A DNA stretch of 64,000 nucleotides, from contig JAEVYT010000039.1 of the NCBI GenBank assembly GCA_023392615.1, positions 124,001-188,000 on the forward strand, written 5' to 3'. The position numbers and the translations under genes are program-made. The notes under the pieces were generated by a model that saw only the letters and a list, made by a program, of their open reading frames with translations, had not been told where the DNA came from and made no database searches. Positions 25,129 to 34,208 of the stretch are shown here, in pieces (within the stretch, counting starts at the first letter, position 1; every line of letters begins with the position of its first letter). This DNA is from Bacillota bacterium (GTDB taxonomy: Bacteria > Bacillota > Clostridia > Lachnospirales > Lachnospiraceae).

Positions 25129-25800
25129 TCATATTCCGTACTTTCTCGGACAGACTACTCTACATGTATTACAGTCAACGGTATCAAATCCTCGCTCTGT
25201 TTTTCCATAGGTATGCTGACGACAGAGCTTCTGGTTAACCGTTCCCTCTTCGATTGCATGCACTGGGCAAGCAAGAACACATTTCATACAGCTTTCTAAG
25301 CAGATCTCCTGACACAGTTCATCGGATTGTAATTCTAAATCCGTCAAAATCACACCGATTGTCAGTAAGTTTCCATATTGAGGATTAATCAACAAGCTAT
25401 TCTTAGCAAGTACTCCAAGACCGGACAAAACAGCAGCATGCTTCATGGAAAGCATACCTTTTCCTGTTAACGTGTCCTTCTCCCAATATTCATATGGAGA
25501 GTCACATGGCAATGGAATCGCTGTTGCACTGCATTCTTTTTCAAGGAGCTTCGCAGCTTTTAAGGTAATTCGATCTACCTCTGTACATACGAATGTATTA
25601 TAATGACCATAAATCAAACGAGATTCCACATAGGTTAATCCCTTCGGTAAAGCCATACCGAATGCGATTACTGATTTACAATCCTTATAAATGTCAATCG
25701 GGGAAAATCCTTTTGGAGCATCTTCAAATCTACGGATATGTCCGATTCCGCATACATCTGCCCCACAGGATAGAACTAGCTGCTTAATCAAATCCTCCAT
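25129..25800 (-). CDS. QueG-like iron-sulfur protein (short)
   Basis: A 223-residue protein. The C-terminal part holds two ferredoxin-like Cys clusters (CLESCMKCVLACP and CNTCRVVCPRKYG), and the N-terminal part resembles the epoxyqueuosine reductase-like domain (GADVCGIGHI, KSVIAFGMALPKG, AVLSGLGVLAKNSLLINPQYG). It is much shorter than QueG (about 350-380 residues), so it is probably not the queuosine enzyme but one of the short QueG-like redox proteins of anaerobes. The start follows AAAGAGGTG. Confidence 0.8.
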   Translation of the reverse strand: MEDLIKQLVLSCGADVCGIGHIRRFEDAPKGFSPIDIYKDCKSVIAFGMALPKGLTYVESRLIYGHYNTFVCTEVDRITLKAAKLLEKECSATAIPLPCDSPYEYWEKDTLTGKGMLSMKHAAVLSGLGVLAKNSLLINPQYGNLLTIGVILTDLELQSDELCQEICLESCMKCVLACPVHAIEEGTVNQKLCRQHTYGKTERGFDTVDCNTCRVVCPRKYGI

Positions 25801-25824
25801 CGTACACCTCTTTCTACTTAGGAA

Positions 25825-26682
25825 TTATGTTAATACTATGCCATTTACATCACATTGACCATACTTATTACTACCTACCGTAATTACGCTTCCGTCTGCT
25901 TTTATGCCAACGGTATGACTGCTACCAGCCGCAACAGCAATTATATCGTTCCAGTCACTAACATCGCATTGACCAAATTCATTCCAGCCAACCGCAATTA
26001 CCGTTCCATCCGATTTTAATCCGATTGTATGACCGCAACCTGCGGAAACTGCCTCTACATCTCTCCAATCACTTACATCGCATTGGCCATATCCATTATT
26101 TCCAACCGCTAATACTGTTCCGTCTGATTTTAAGCCGATAGTATGAAGATATCCTGCCGTAATTGCCACAATATCCTGCCAACCACTTACATCACATTGG
26201 TTATAACGGTTATTACCCACAGCCTCAACCATACCATCCTGTTTCAAACCAATGGTATGCCAATCACCAGCTGCTACTGCCACAATATTGCTCCATCCGC
26301 TCACATTGCATTCGCCTTCGTTATTTCGTCCTACTGCCAACACTGTACCATCGTATTTCAGTCCAATTGTACGACACCAACCAGCTGCTACAGCTACAAT
26401 ATCATTCCAGTCACTTACATTACATTGTCCATGTTTGTTCCACCCCACAGACACAACTGAACCATTTGATATTAGTCCTACTGAGTGCGAATTACCTGTA
26501 TTCGTGGCTACATGAACATTACCTGCTGCTACCTCCATAATAGCATTCCATCCACTAATATCACATTGACCATATTTATTATCACCAGATGCAATCACAG
26601 TACCATCTGATTTTAGGCATATGGTGTGGCGACACCCCGCAGCAACGGTAGCAATTTTATTATGATAAATCTTATTCGCCAT
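25825..26682 (-). CDS. RCC1-repeat (beta-propeller) protein
   Basis: A 285-residue protein made almost entirely of about seven units of 38-40 residues with the pattern VAAGxxHTIGLKSDGTVxAVG, then NxYGQCDVSGWxDI, the RCC1/BLIP-II repeat that folds as a seven-bladed propeller. There is no signal peptide, so it is probably cytosolic and binds a protein partner. ATG 26682 has GAGGGA upstream; the open frame extends 27 codons further without support. Plus-strand open frames at 26143-26540 are shadows of the repeats. Confidence 0.85.
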   Translation of the reverse strand: MANKIYHNKIATVAAGCRHTICLKSDGTVIASGDNKYGQCDISGWNAIMEVAAGNVHVATNTGNSHSVGLISNGSVVSVGWNKHGQCNVSDWNDIVAVAAGWCRTIGLKYDGTVLAVGRNNEGECNVSGWSNIVAVAAGDWHTIGLKQDGMVEAVGNNRYNQCDVSGWQDIVAITAGYLHTIGLKSDGTVLAVGNNGYGQCDVSDWRDVEAVSAGCGHTIGLKSDGTVIAVGWNEFGQCDVSDWNDIIAVAAGSSHTVGIKADGSVITVGSNKYGQCDVNGIVLT

Positions 26683-26747
26683 GTTATAATCCCTCATATA
26701 TATCATCTTTAACATATATCTCCTTACTTTATAAACAGATTTAATTC

Positions 26748-27308
26748 TTATTCTATCTTCCAATTACGCAAAATCTTGCTATGCTTCCAATATTTTATAT
26801 CAATATTTTTGGCATGTTGAATTGTTATAATTTGTGCATATGTAAGGGGATCTACCTCAAGTGTTATCTCCGATCCACTTTCTGTTGTACCTGTAATATA
26901 TGCTTTCTGACCGTAGCCTATTTTTTTCTTAACCACTTTAGAACGATCCGAAATCATTAATGATGTGGTATTTGGTCCATCTATTATATCTCTACTTATT
27001 GTTACGATATATTTCCCCACATGAAACAATGGAAATACAGCTATTACAATTAAGAAAAGAACAAAAACGATTTCGGATAATTTTTTAATTCCGACATTCC
27101 CAAATATTAACTTTTTAATTATTCCAAATACAGTTAAAAGAAGCCATATTCCTATAATGAAATACAGAAAAGGAAAATATGCCTTAGTAAATAACGCGAA
27201 TTTACCGTCTACTTCTTCTGTGAAAATATAAAATAACAAGCTAACAAAAAGCATAAAATATATAATATAGTTTATTACTTTTTTCTTCCTGAATTTGTTA
27301 TTTCCCAA
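26748..27308 (-). CDS. hypothetical membrane protein (three predicted TM helices)
   Basis: A 186-residue protein. A basic N terminus (NNKFRKKKV) is followed by hydrophobic segments at about residues 13-31, 43-62 and 79-97, then a hydrophilic C-terminal domain of about 85 residues containing VKKKIGYGQKAYITGTT. I do not recognise a family. The C-terminal part is probably outside or inside as a small beta domain. It lies just upstream of the RCC1 gene on the same strand. Confidence 0.7.
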   Translation of the reverse strand: MGNNKFRKKKVINYIIYFMLFVSLLFYIFTEEVDGKFALFTKAYFPFLYFIIGIWLLLTVFGIIKKLIFGNVGIKKLSEIVFVLFLIVIAVFPLFHVGKYIVTISRDIIDGPNTTSLMISDRSKVVKKKIGYGQKAYITGTTESGSEITLEVDPLTYAQIITIQHAKNIDIKYWKHSKILRNWKIE

Positions 27309-27336
27309 ATTACTACTCCCCCATAATCATCAATTC

Positions 27337-27548
27337 TTACACCCCTAATTGATAACTGACGATTTCCTCTCCGGTAAGACATTTCCTTAATTTCACTATC
27401 GTGTGTTCCGTCCTTATTCCGGTAAATTGCTCCAGCATTATTGATATCGCAGTGTTAAGCTTTTCCCCTTCAAGTGGACCTGTTAATGCGTATTATCATC
27501 GAATTCCAGCCATAACACGTATTCATTTTCATAGAATATTTTCTCCAT
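27337..27548 (-). pseudogene. 2'-5' RNA ligase-like (2H phosphoesterase) remnant 1
   Basis: ATG at 27548 opens MEKIFYENEYVLWLEFDDN, then stops. The remaining sequence encodes, in a different frame, ALTGPLEGEKLN, then AISIMLEQFTGIRTEHTIV and LRKCLTGEEIVSYQLG, ending at 27337. Both pieces match the two ends of the better-preserved copy at 48264-48799, so the middle (over 100 codons) has been deleted. It is not functional. Confidence 0.75.
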
Positions 27549-27561
27549 CTTCGGTTCCTCT

Positions 27562-28329
27562 CTACTTCTGAATCGCAATGGCGAGTTCTAATGCAAGCGT
27601 TGCTATTCTATCTTTCTCTATCGGGTTATTCTCATTCGATAAGCTTCTCGCATCCCATAGCTCACTATCCAAATTATCCGCTGCATAGAAAAAATGAAAA
27701 ACCTCTTTTTGTCGAAACTGAGCGACGGCAGCTACTGCAGAACATTCCATATCTACACAGATACACCCCTGTGACTTTCGGAGATTTACTTTCTCACGCG
27801 TCTCTCGATATATTCCGTCTGTAGTCCAGACCTTCCCGATATTATAGGTGCATTGATGTTCCTCTAGTATCTTAGTAAATACCTCTATGTACTTTAAATT
27901 TACTGCGATTTCATCCGCAGGAGGGGCATAATGGAAACTTGTTCCTTCATCTCTCACCGCTATATTAGGGACAATAATCGAACAATCCTTTATAGAGGCA
28001 TCCAACACCCCACAAGTTCCAAATATAATTAATTTTTCTAACCCCATTGCAAATACGTCTTCAATAACGGCTACACATCCTGGAGCACCCACATAAGACA
28101 TAAACAGTGCGATTTCAACACCCTGGTAGATTGCCTTATAGATAGGAATATGCATATTGGCCAGTGAGGTTGAAGTAATTTGAGTCGCACGTAGTTCCTT
28201 AATCAGCCTGTCAAATGTAAAGTTGGCGAAACAAGTTACTCCCACCCTTGGAAAACCATCAATCGGTGCGATGATATCAAAGGGATTAATAATTGCTGTT
28301 TTACTTGCGTCAAATTGTTCTAGTATCAT
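27562..28329 (-). CDS. nucleoside phosphorylase (PNP/UDP family)
   Basis: A 255-residue protein of the PNP/UDP phosphorylase superfamily. AMGLEKLIIFGTCGVLD is the phosphate/nucleoside-site glycine region, DEGTSFHY the central motif and VDMECSAVAAVAQF the ribose-binding Met-Glu motif. It would cleave a nucleoside with phosphate in salvage. ATG 28329 is preceded by GAGGAG. Base specificity is not predictable. Confidence 0.9.
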   Translation of the reverse strand: MILEQFDASKTAIINPFDIIAPIDGFPRVGVTCFANFTFDRLIKELRATQITSTSLANMHIPIYKAIYQGVEIALFMSYVGAPGCVAVIEDVFAMGLEKLIIFGTCGVLDASIKDCSIIVPNIAVRDEGTSFHYAPPADEIAVNLKYIEVFTKILEEHQCTYNIGKVWTTDGIYRETREKVNLRKSQGCICVDMECSAVAAVAQFRQKEVFHFFYAADNLDSELWDARSLSNENNPIEKDRIATLALELAIAIQK

Positions 28330-28343
28330 GAAAATCTCCTCGT

Positions 28344-29033
28344 TTACATTTTGAATATTTTATTCAACCTGATAAGTTCCCGCAAATCTTGATCAGTATA
28401 ATTATCGATTACCTTTGTTACACCTAATGTTATTAGTTCTTCTTTCCTTAACATGGAAGCCACACCAATGATGCTCCCGGCCTTCGCACGCTTTGCAGCT
28501 TCTATCCCAGATTTTGCATCCTCAAAGATAACACATTCTCTTATCTCCACATTGATATTATCTGCCGCCTGTAGATATAGATCAGGCTCCGGTTTCCCCG
28601 GGAGTTTTCCATCATTATATACTACTTTCTCCATATCAAACCATTTGTCTAGTTGAAGATTATCGAAGAAGAATTTAACATTATTACGTGCAGAAGCGGT
28701 TGCTATCGTAATCGGTATCTTTCTATATACCAGCTCATCCAAAAATGCCGGTAGACCCTCAGCCAATTTAAAATCCGGACTTTCTAAACATAATTTACGA
28801 TATATGATCTCTTTTTCTTCTTCATAGCGGTCAATTTCATCTCTGGTTAATTCTTGTTTCAAGAAATACGGAAGTGTAATCTCTGCATTTCTTCCATGAA
28901 CATATTCTTGAAATTCTTCTTCCGAAGCATCCTTGCCTGTTTTTTCTTTTATGAATTTCCTCCAAGACAACTCCTGAAATCTTTCATCAAAAAACATTGT
29001 TCCGTTGAAATCAAAGATAATTCCATTCATCAT
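28344..29033 (-). CDS. HAD hydrolase (beta-phosphoglucomutase/phosphatase-like)
   Basis: A 229-residue HAD protein. Motif I is IIFDFNGTMFF, with the nucleophile Asp in FDFNGT; Asn takes the place of the acid/base Asp found in most phosphatases of this type. Motif II is ITIATASARNN and motifs III/IV are KPEPDLYLQAAD and VIFEDAKSGIEAAKRA. The cap is inserted early (class I). The start is 14 bases upstream of the nucleoside phosphorylase gene. The Asn in motif I suggests altered chemistry or a different substrate. Confidence 0.88.
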   Translation of the reverse strand: MMNGIIFDFNGTMFFDERFQELSWRKFIKEKTGKDASEEEFQEYVHGRNAEITLPYFLKQELTRDEIDRYEEEKEIIYRKLCLESPDFKLAEGLPAFLDELVYRKIPITIATASARNNVKFFFDNLQLDKWFDMEKVVYNDGKLPGKPEPDLYLQAADNINVEIRECVIFEDAKSGIEAAKRAKAGSIIGVASMLRKEELITLGVTKVIDNYTDQDLRELIRLNKIFKM

Positions 29034-29105
29034 AACACATTCCCTTTCTCATCAAGAAAGTTATATTCTCCTGGCATTGAATTATAGTAGAACACAAATG
29101 GGACT

Positions 29106-29477
29106 TTATCTACCTTTATCTATTATCTGCTTTTGAACCTTTTTACTAAAACTATGTAATACCGTATCATATGCATGATCAATCATATTCCAAAGCTCTT
29201 CCTCCGGAAAACCATCCAGATATATCGTGTTCCAATACGGTTGGTGGACCGGTGGACAATGATAGCCTCTAACCACCTGATCCGGATAAACCATACGATA
29301 AAATTGACCTGCCTCCGCGGTACATTTTAATGTTATCTTAAAATCATCTTCATATGGATAAATCTGAGCAAATAACTTATTATTCAGTTTATAACAGATC
29401 GGGATATCTCCAAAAGGATAATCTTCATATGCTTTATATTTACTTATGCAGTATCTTTTTATATCTTCTAATAGCAT
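29106..29477 (-). CDS. MmcQ/YjbR family protein
   Basis: A 123-residue protein with the MmcQ/YjbR fold pattern: YPFGDIPICYKLNNKLFAQIY, ITLKCTAEAGQFYRMVYPDQVVRGYH (split here as ITLKCTAEAGQFY and RMVYPDQVVRGYH), the conserved HQPYWNTIYLDG and the C-terminal helix. The family is a double-wing CyaY-like fold, proposed to bind DNA or metal; function is open. It looks complete. Confidence 0.85.
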   Translation of the reverse strand: MLLEDIKRYCISKYKAYEDYPFGDIPICYKLNNKLFAQIYPYEDDFKITLKCTAEAGQFYRMVYPDQVVRGYHCPPVHQPYWNTIYLDGFPEEELWNMIDHAYDTVLHSFSKKVQKQIIDKGR

Positions 29478-29569
29478 GATTCACCTCTTCCAATTTGGTA
29501 TCATCTCCAGATTTTTAATGTCTACTTACATCATATTATTTTTATTCATAATTAAGAAATAATGAGATT

Positions 29570-30310
29570 TTAAGACATAAATCTCTCAACAACCTTTTTT
29601 ATACTTCCATTAACATTTGTATTAAAAACTCCACCATGATAGCAGATTATTTTTTCAACATCATAGTTTTGGAGATTACGTATAGAATCTTGTGCATCCT
29701 GCGTATTTAGTACATACTGTGGCATAGCCATGCATAAAGTTCCGTTTTCTATAACTAAAGCATCTCCCGTAATAAGTATTTTCTCTTTTTTATCGTATAA
29801 TGAAATATGACCCGGCATATGTCCCTTCGTATCTATAATCGTAATCCCACCACAAACAGGAAGAATATCTCCGGTATTTATGACCGTTACATCATTAACA
29901 TTTCGAATGGAAGCTAAAAAGTTCTGAAACATCTTACCGCCTTCTTTTTCATCTTCAGGTAATGAGCTCTGAATATCCTCAGCCTGCTGCAGACGTAATG
30001 ATTTCTGCTTGCCGGTTATATAAGGAGCCTCTTCTTCTGAACACAGGATTTCAATATACGGATATCTTTCTTTTATCTCCTGCAATGCCCCCATATGATC
30101 GTGATCGTGGTGCGTAATTATGATTTTGGTAAGCTGACTTAACGATAATCCGATTTTATTCATCTCTTCTTCTAACATAGGTACGGAATCCGGGTAACCG
30201 CAATCCACCATAATTAATTCATTCTCATCCTTAAGTAATGTAGGGTATACTATAATTTCAGTATCACCCAAATGAAATGATATGGGAAGTACAAATATAT
30301 TACTCATCAA
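29570..30310 (-). CDS. MBL-fold metallo-hydrolase
   Basis: A 246-residue metallo-beta-lactamase-fold enzyme. The metal motif is ITHHDHDHMGAL near residue 66, with further ligands in DTKGHMPGHISLYD and ITGDALV and a C-terminal ICYHGG. Glyoxalase II and lactonase types share this arrangement. It stands alone on the minus strand with about 200 AT-rich bases before it. Confidence 0.9.
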   Translation of the reverse strand: MMSNIFVLPISFHLGDTEIIVYPTLLKDENELIMVDCGYPDSVPMLEEEMNKIGLSLSQLTKIIITHHDHDHMGALQEIKERYPYIEILCSEEEAPYITGKQKSLRLQQAEDIQSSLPEDEKEGGKMFQNFLASIRNVNDVTVINTGDILPVCGGITIIDTKGHMPGHISLYDKKEKILITGDALVIENGTLCMAMPQYVLNTQDAQDSIRNLQNYDVEKIICYHGGVFNTNVNGSIKKVVERFMS

Positions 30311-30510
30311 TTAAACTCCTATCAGATTTAAAACTACTGTCATTCTTATAATAATTTTACTTTACATAATATCTATTTTCATATTTTGTTGCTTGATTTA
30401 TATAAATTATTTTTCTGTTTTCATATAATAATTTTTGCTTTATATACTAACCTAAGCAACTTACAACGTATTATATATTATTCTGAAAGCAAATATCAAA
30501 CCAACTCTAG

Positions 30511-30861
30511 TTAAGCTCTTAGTATCTTCTCCATCGATTTTCCTTTTGCTAACTCATCGACTAATTTATCAAGATACCGAATCTTTCTCATGGTTTCATC
30601 TTCTATCTCCTCAACTCGGTATCCACAGATTACTCCTTTGATCAGTGAGGCTTTCGGATTCATATGGGGTGCCTGTTGGAAGAACATTTCCACGTCCACT
30701 TCTCTTTCAATTTGCTGCTGTAGTGATTGCTCATCATAACCGGTTAGCCAGAATATAATTTCATCCACTTCTTCCTTCGTTCTCCCTTTTTTATCTGCTT
30801 TTTGAATATATAATGGGTATACACTTGCAAATGTCATCTTAAATATACGTGGTTTCTCCAT
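30511..30861 (-). CDS. DUF2200 family protein
   Basis: A 116-residue protein that matches the DUF2200 pattern throughout: KMTFASVYPLYIQKADKKGRT, EIIFWLTGYDE, PKASLIKGVICGYRVEEIED and MRKIRYLDKLVDELAKGKSM. The family has no known activity. AGGAG precedes the ATG. Nothing is unusual. Confidence 0.85.
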   Translation of the reverse strand: MEKPRIFKMTFASVYPLYIQKADKKGRTKEEVDEIIFWLTGYDEQSLQQQIEREVDVEMFFQQAPHMNPKASLIKGVICGYRVEEIEDETMRKIRYLDKLVDELAKGKSMEKILRA

Positions 30862-30917
30862 GTGCGCTCTCCTTTATGAAAAAATGGTATTAATAATCAA
30901 GTAATGAATTGTTTATT

Positions 30918-31292
30918 TTATTTGTATATATCTCGTTCAATTCTATCTTCGAGGCATGCTCTTGCCATCTTCATTGCATGAAGCATGGGTTCATGGCGAG
31001 TGTAATAGGGATTTCCTTTTTCATATTTCGCTTGCGCTTTCGTGGTCTTACTTATGATTGATACGATTGGCGGTAGTGCATCTTCAATCTCTTTCTTAGT
31101 ATATAAACTCAAATCATCACCGTTCAAAAGTACTTTAGAGATATAGAGTGCTTTTATTCTATTCTTGAGTAGAGAATGCTGTGATGAGCCTTCTGAGAAT
31201 TTCAACTGCATCTTTTCACATTTTGTAATAGTTGACGTTATTATTGCAACTGAATACTCCACTTCGCTTTCGGTGTATTTATTCATGTCCAC
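30918..31292 (-). CDS. hypothetical protein with an internal duplication
   Basis: A 124-residue, mostly helical protein. Residues 6-56 (YTESEVEYSVAIIT..., KALYISKVLL) and residues 64-114 (YTKKEIEDALPPIV..., MKMARACL) can be aligned over about 50 positions, so it consists of two diverged copies of one helical unit. I do not recognise the family. The start has an AAGGAGTG site. Confidence 0.7.
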   Translation of the reverse strand: MDMNKYTESEVEYSVAIITSTITKCEKMQLKFSEGSSQHSLLKNRIKALYISKVLLNGDDLSLYTKKEIEDALPPIVSIISKTTKAQAKYEKGNPYYTRHEPMLHAMKMARACLEDRIERDIYK

Positions 31293-31321
31293 TCCTTGTT
31301 CTCGCTTTCGCTTTTCTTGTC

Positions 31322-31831
31322 CTAACTTTTCACTGAAAATAATAAGTGTGGCATATCCAAGCCTCTATAATGTTTCACGAACTGATCAACACAAGTCATT
31401 CCATTGCGTATGGCTACATTTTGTGAAGCAATATTGGTATCTCTTATTATAGAATATACTTCCTTTGCATTCAACTTATCAAATGCATATTCTTTACAAG
31501 CTATTGCCGCTTCGCTTGCATATCCCTGATGCCAGTGTTCCTTTTGAAACAGATAGCCAATCTCTAGAATCTTGTTCTCCTTATAATCCTGCATTGACAG
31601 TCCACATTGTCCAATCATAATACCGGGTTCCTTCAGTAGTACTGCCCATAACCCGAATCCATCCTCTTTATAACGCCTGATCTGATTATCCAGCCATCTT
31701 TGAATCTCTTCCAGTGTAAATGCACCTTCATAAGCATACATCACCTCATCGTCCTGTAATATCTTACATAAATCTGTAAAATCAGTTTGAGACATTTCTC
31801 TTAAAATTAATCTCTTAGTTTCGATCATCAT
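31322..31831 (-). CDS. GNAT family N-acetyltransferase
   Basis: A 169-residue RimJ/RimL-type acetyltransferase: TKRLILREMSQTDFTDLCKI, the YLFQKEHWHQGYASEAAIAC acetyl-CoA loop (QGYASEA) and the C-terminal NIASQNVAIRNGM. It would N-acetylate a protein or small amine; the acceptor is unknown. Two adjacent ATGs (31831, 31828) follow AGGAGAAAA. Confidence 0.9.
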   Translation of the reverse strand: MMIETKRLILREMSQTDFTDLCKILQDDEVMYAYEGAFTLEEIQRWLDNQIRRYKEDGFGLWAVLLKEPGIMIGQCGLSMQDYKENKILEIGYLFQKEHWHQGYASEAAIACKEYAFDKLNAKEVYSIIRDTNIASQNVAIRNGMTCVDQFVKHYRGLDMPHLLFSVKS

Positions 31832-31900
31832 TTTTCTCCTATGCGTTATATACCCACTTCAAATTGGAGCCATTCTGCTGCTAATTACCACGAAGCACTA

Positions 31901-32683
31901 TTATGGTTTTCTACTAAGTGCTAAGTCTATTGTATCATAAACCGTAATAATACCACCGTTGTCATGTATAGTCTGTTTTATCTCATCAAATAATTTTAAT
32001 CTTTTTCTTTCTTCAAGCGCTATATGATCGGAGTATGTCCCCAATAATCGGATATATTCTTCCGCAGAAAAGCTTCTTGTTCTGTGATAAAGTTTGTAAC
32101 CAACATCGTCAAACCCATATTTGCACGCAAGGTCTGCTATCTTTTTCGCATTTTCTTCTGTGTATTCACCGGGGTCTTTTGAACCAGGCATATACTTCGC
32201 ATATATTTTTTCAAGTGCAATATGTATGTGATGATTTTCATTATCTTTGTTCGGATGATTCGCAAATCGTGCAAAAATTCCACCACTCTTTAACATATGA
32301 TACACCTTAGGATATCCGACTTCTTCTGGAATCCAATGAAATGCAGTTGCTGAATAGATAAGATTGAAAGAATTGGGAGTAGTTTCAAAATCTTCAAAAG
32401 ACATATTCTTAACACTGAATCTATCATACTTATTATATTTTTCTTTTGAGAATTCAGCTAAATGATCTCCTAACTCGATAGCTATTAAATTACAACCAGT
32501 TTCCAGTATTGGTTTCGTGGCTTGTCCGGTTCCTATCCCAATTTCGAGAACATCACTATATTGATTTATCTCGATTTTACGAAAAATATCATCGTATAAT
32601 TCTTTTGGATAATTGGGTCGCCACTTATCATATTCTATGCAAACTTTATTGAATGTAGTTTCCAGCCCTTTGGATTCGGACAT
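31901..32683 (-). CDS. class I SAM-dependent methyltransferase
   Basis: A 260-residue methyltransferase. Motif I is DVLEIGIGTGQATKPI near residue 40, the acidic end of beta 2 is IAIELG and SATAFHWI follows in motif IV. This form (E-x-G-x-G-T-G-Q-x-T) is common in small-molecule methyltransferases of Firmicutes. Substrate unknown. GAGAGGTG precedes the ATG. Confidence 0.9.
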   Translation of the reverse strand: MSESKGLETTFNKVCIEYDKWRPNYPKELYDDIFRKIEINQYSDVLEIGIGTGQATKPILETGCNLIAIELGDHLAEFSKEKYNKYDRFSVKNMSFEDFETTPNSFNLIYSATAFHWIPEEVGYPKVYHMLKSGGIFARFANHPNKDNENHHIHIALEKIYAKYMPGSKDPGEYTEENAKKIADLACKYGFDDVGYKLYHRTRSFSAEEYIRLLGTYSDHIALEERKRLKLFDEIKQTIHDNGGIITVYDTIDLALSRKP

Positions 32684-32718
32684 AAATCACCTCTCTCTTG
32701 TATTTTTCATTCTATTTG

Positions 32719-33651
32719 TTAGTCTGCGCCTACCTCTAGTTTCCAAAACTCAATTAAATCTTCATCGATAAACTCAATATATGGCTTTCTATTCACTTCA
32801 TTAAAATGCTCTCTATACCATATATAAGATTCCAATATGCCTTCCATTAACGGTTTTGTTTCTTTCAACCAATTATTTTGCTTTGAAACATTCAACTTGT
32901 ACTCATAATCATAGAAACTGAAATAATCACGTTGATTATAATCACTCTCAATATTGATTAACTTAACCTCTTTTCCCGCTACTTGATAACACATTGTTAC
33001 CCAATCAGTTATCGTTATAACTTCATCATTTCCAAGATTAAATATATGATCTTCAGGATGCTTCTGAAGTATAACATCAATAAACTTACATAAATCGTTT
33101 ATATAAAAAAACTGTAAATGCATACTCCCATCTCTTGGTACGAAAAATGGTCTATTTTTATCTGCGCATTCGAAAGCAAATGCTTCTCGATAAACATTGT
33201 TCATCGGGCCGTATAGATATGGAGGTCTCAAGACATAAGCCTGAGGAACATATTTTAATAAGTATTGTTCCGCTTGGAATTTATTCACACCATAACTTCC
33301 CCAGTAAATATTGCTTCCTACCTTCTGTCCTTCTGTAATAGGATGTTGGGATGTATCCGGATAAACCGCACTAGAACTCAGTAATATATAATCGTTTATA
33401 CTGTCAAGTGCCTCCATTAAGCATTTTACATCCTCTTTTTTATATGCAGTAATATCTAAAATTACATCAAAATTATAACCCTTTAATCGATCTCCTATTT
33501 GTAATCGATCACCTTTAATTAATATAGTTCCAGGTATCTGCTTATGATTTCCTCTATTAAATACATAAACCTCATCACCCATATTCACATAATATTGTGC
33601 AACATATTTACTTACAAATGTGGTTCCACCAGTTATCAAAATCTTACTCAT
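32719..33651 (-). CDS. NAD-dependent epimerase/dehydratase (extended SDR)
   Basis: A 310-residue extended short-chain dehydrogenase. The nucleotide-binding motif is ILITGGTTFVSKY, with Thr-Thr where the third Gly is usual, followed by the second strand VYVFNRG. The catalytic segment is SSSAVYP, with YGVNKFQAE as YxxxK, and RPPYLYGP follows. It acts on a nucleotide sugar or related substrate. The long form opens 20 codons earlier, but AAAGGAAC before ATG 33651 and the Rossmann strand place the start there. Confidence 0.87.
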   Translation of the reverse strand: MSKILITGGTTFVSKYVAQYYVNMGDEVYVFNRGNHKQIPGTILIKGDRLQIGDRLKGYNFDVILDITAYKKEDVKCLMEALDSINDYILLSSSAVYPDTSQHPITEGQKVGSNIYWGSYGVNKFQAEQYLLKYVPQAYVLRPPYLYGPMNNVYREAFAFECADKNRPFFVPRDGSMHLQFFYINDLCKFIDVILQKHPEDHIFNLGNDEVITITDWVTMCYQVAGKEVKLINIESDYNQRDYFSFYDYEYKLNVSKQNNWLKETKPLMEGILESYIWYREHFNEVNRKPYIEFIDEDLIEFWKLEVGAD

Positions 33652-33711
33652 AAGTGTTCCTTTCTTAGCACAGTATATGGACTGGGTAGCATCTAGCAGA
33701 TATAAAAGCAC

Positions 33712-34173
33712 TTACACCAACGCTGTATGGTACATCCTCGTCATGTGTCCGTTGTTCTCTTCTACCATGCACAAAAATTCCCACCCACACTTTTCATAAA
33801 AGTTCGTGTGTTCGGTTATCAAGTATACCTCAGTGCAGCCCATCGATGTCAGATCCTTGCATACAAAATCAAGCATCCCCTTCGCGATTCCATGCTTTCG
33901 ATATTTCTCTTCTATGTATACGGCGCATATATTAGGAGTTAGATCTGTTCTTTTATGAAAATCATTTTCTATCACTCCCATTCCGCCGATGATCGTATCT
34001 TCTTTCATAACAAGATACCACTGTGGTATATTCGCTTGTTTTTTCTGGCATTCCTGGATACTCTCTAAATATAATTCCTGTGGAACCTGCCACTTGTCAT
34101 AAAACCATTTTGCAGCCTGTTCACTTAATTCGGGAGTTTCTCTTAATACTATAACTTTAAATTCATCCCTCAC
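33712..34173 (-). CDS. GNAT family N-acetyltransferase
   Basis: A 153-residue acetyltransferase. WYLVMKEDTIIGGMGVIEND is the central beta pair, the acetyl-CoA loop is KYRKHGIAKGMLDFV (R-x-x-G-I-A) and YLITEHTNFYEKCGWEF the C-terminal strand. The acceptor is unknown. It is 36 bases after the MBL gene upstream on the same strand. Confidence 0.9.
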   Translation of the reverse strand: MRDEFKVIVLRETPELSEQAAKWFYDKWQVPQELYLESIQECQKKQANIPQWYLVMKEDTIIGGMGVIENDFHKRTDLTPNICAVYIEEKYRKHGIAKGMLDFVCKDLTSMGCTEVYLITEHTNFYEKCGWEFLCMVEENNGHMTRMYHTALV

Positions 34174-34208
34174 GTTAATTTCCCCGATTCTTTTATCTAT
34201 TAAACAGA

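Noticed and set aside
26143..26540. Three overlapping plus-strand open frames
   Set aside because: They are antisense to the RCC1 repeats, low in complexity and without ribosome sites.
25825..26682. CRISPR-like direct repeats
   Set aside because: The regular spacing of about 115 bases comes from RCC1 protein repeats in a continuous reading frame.
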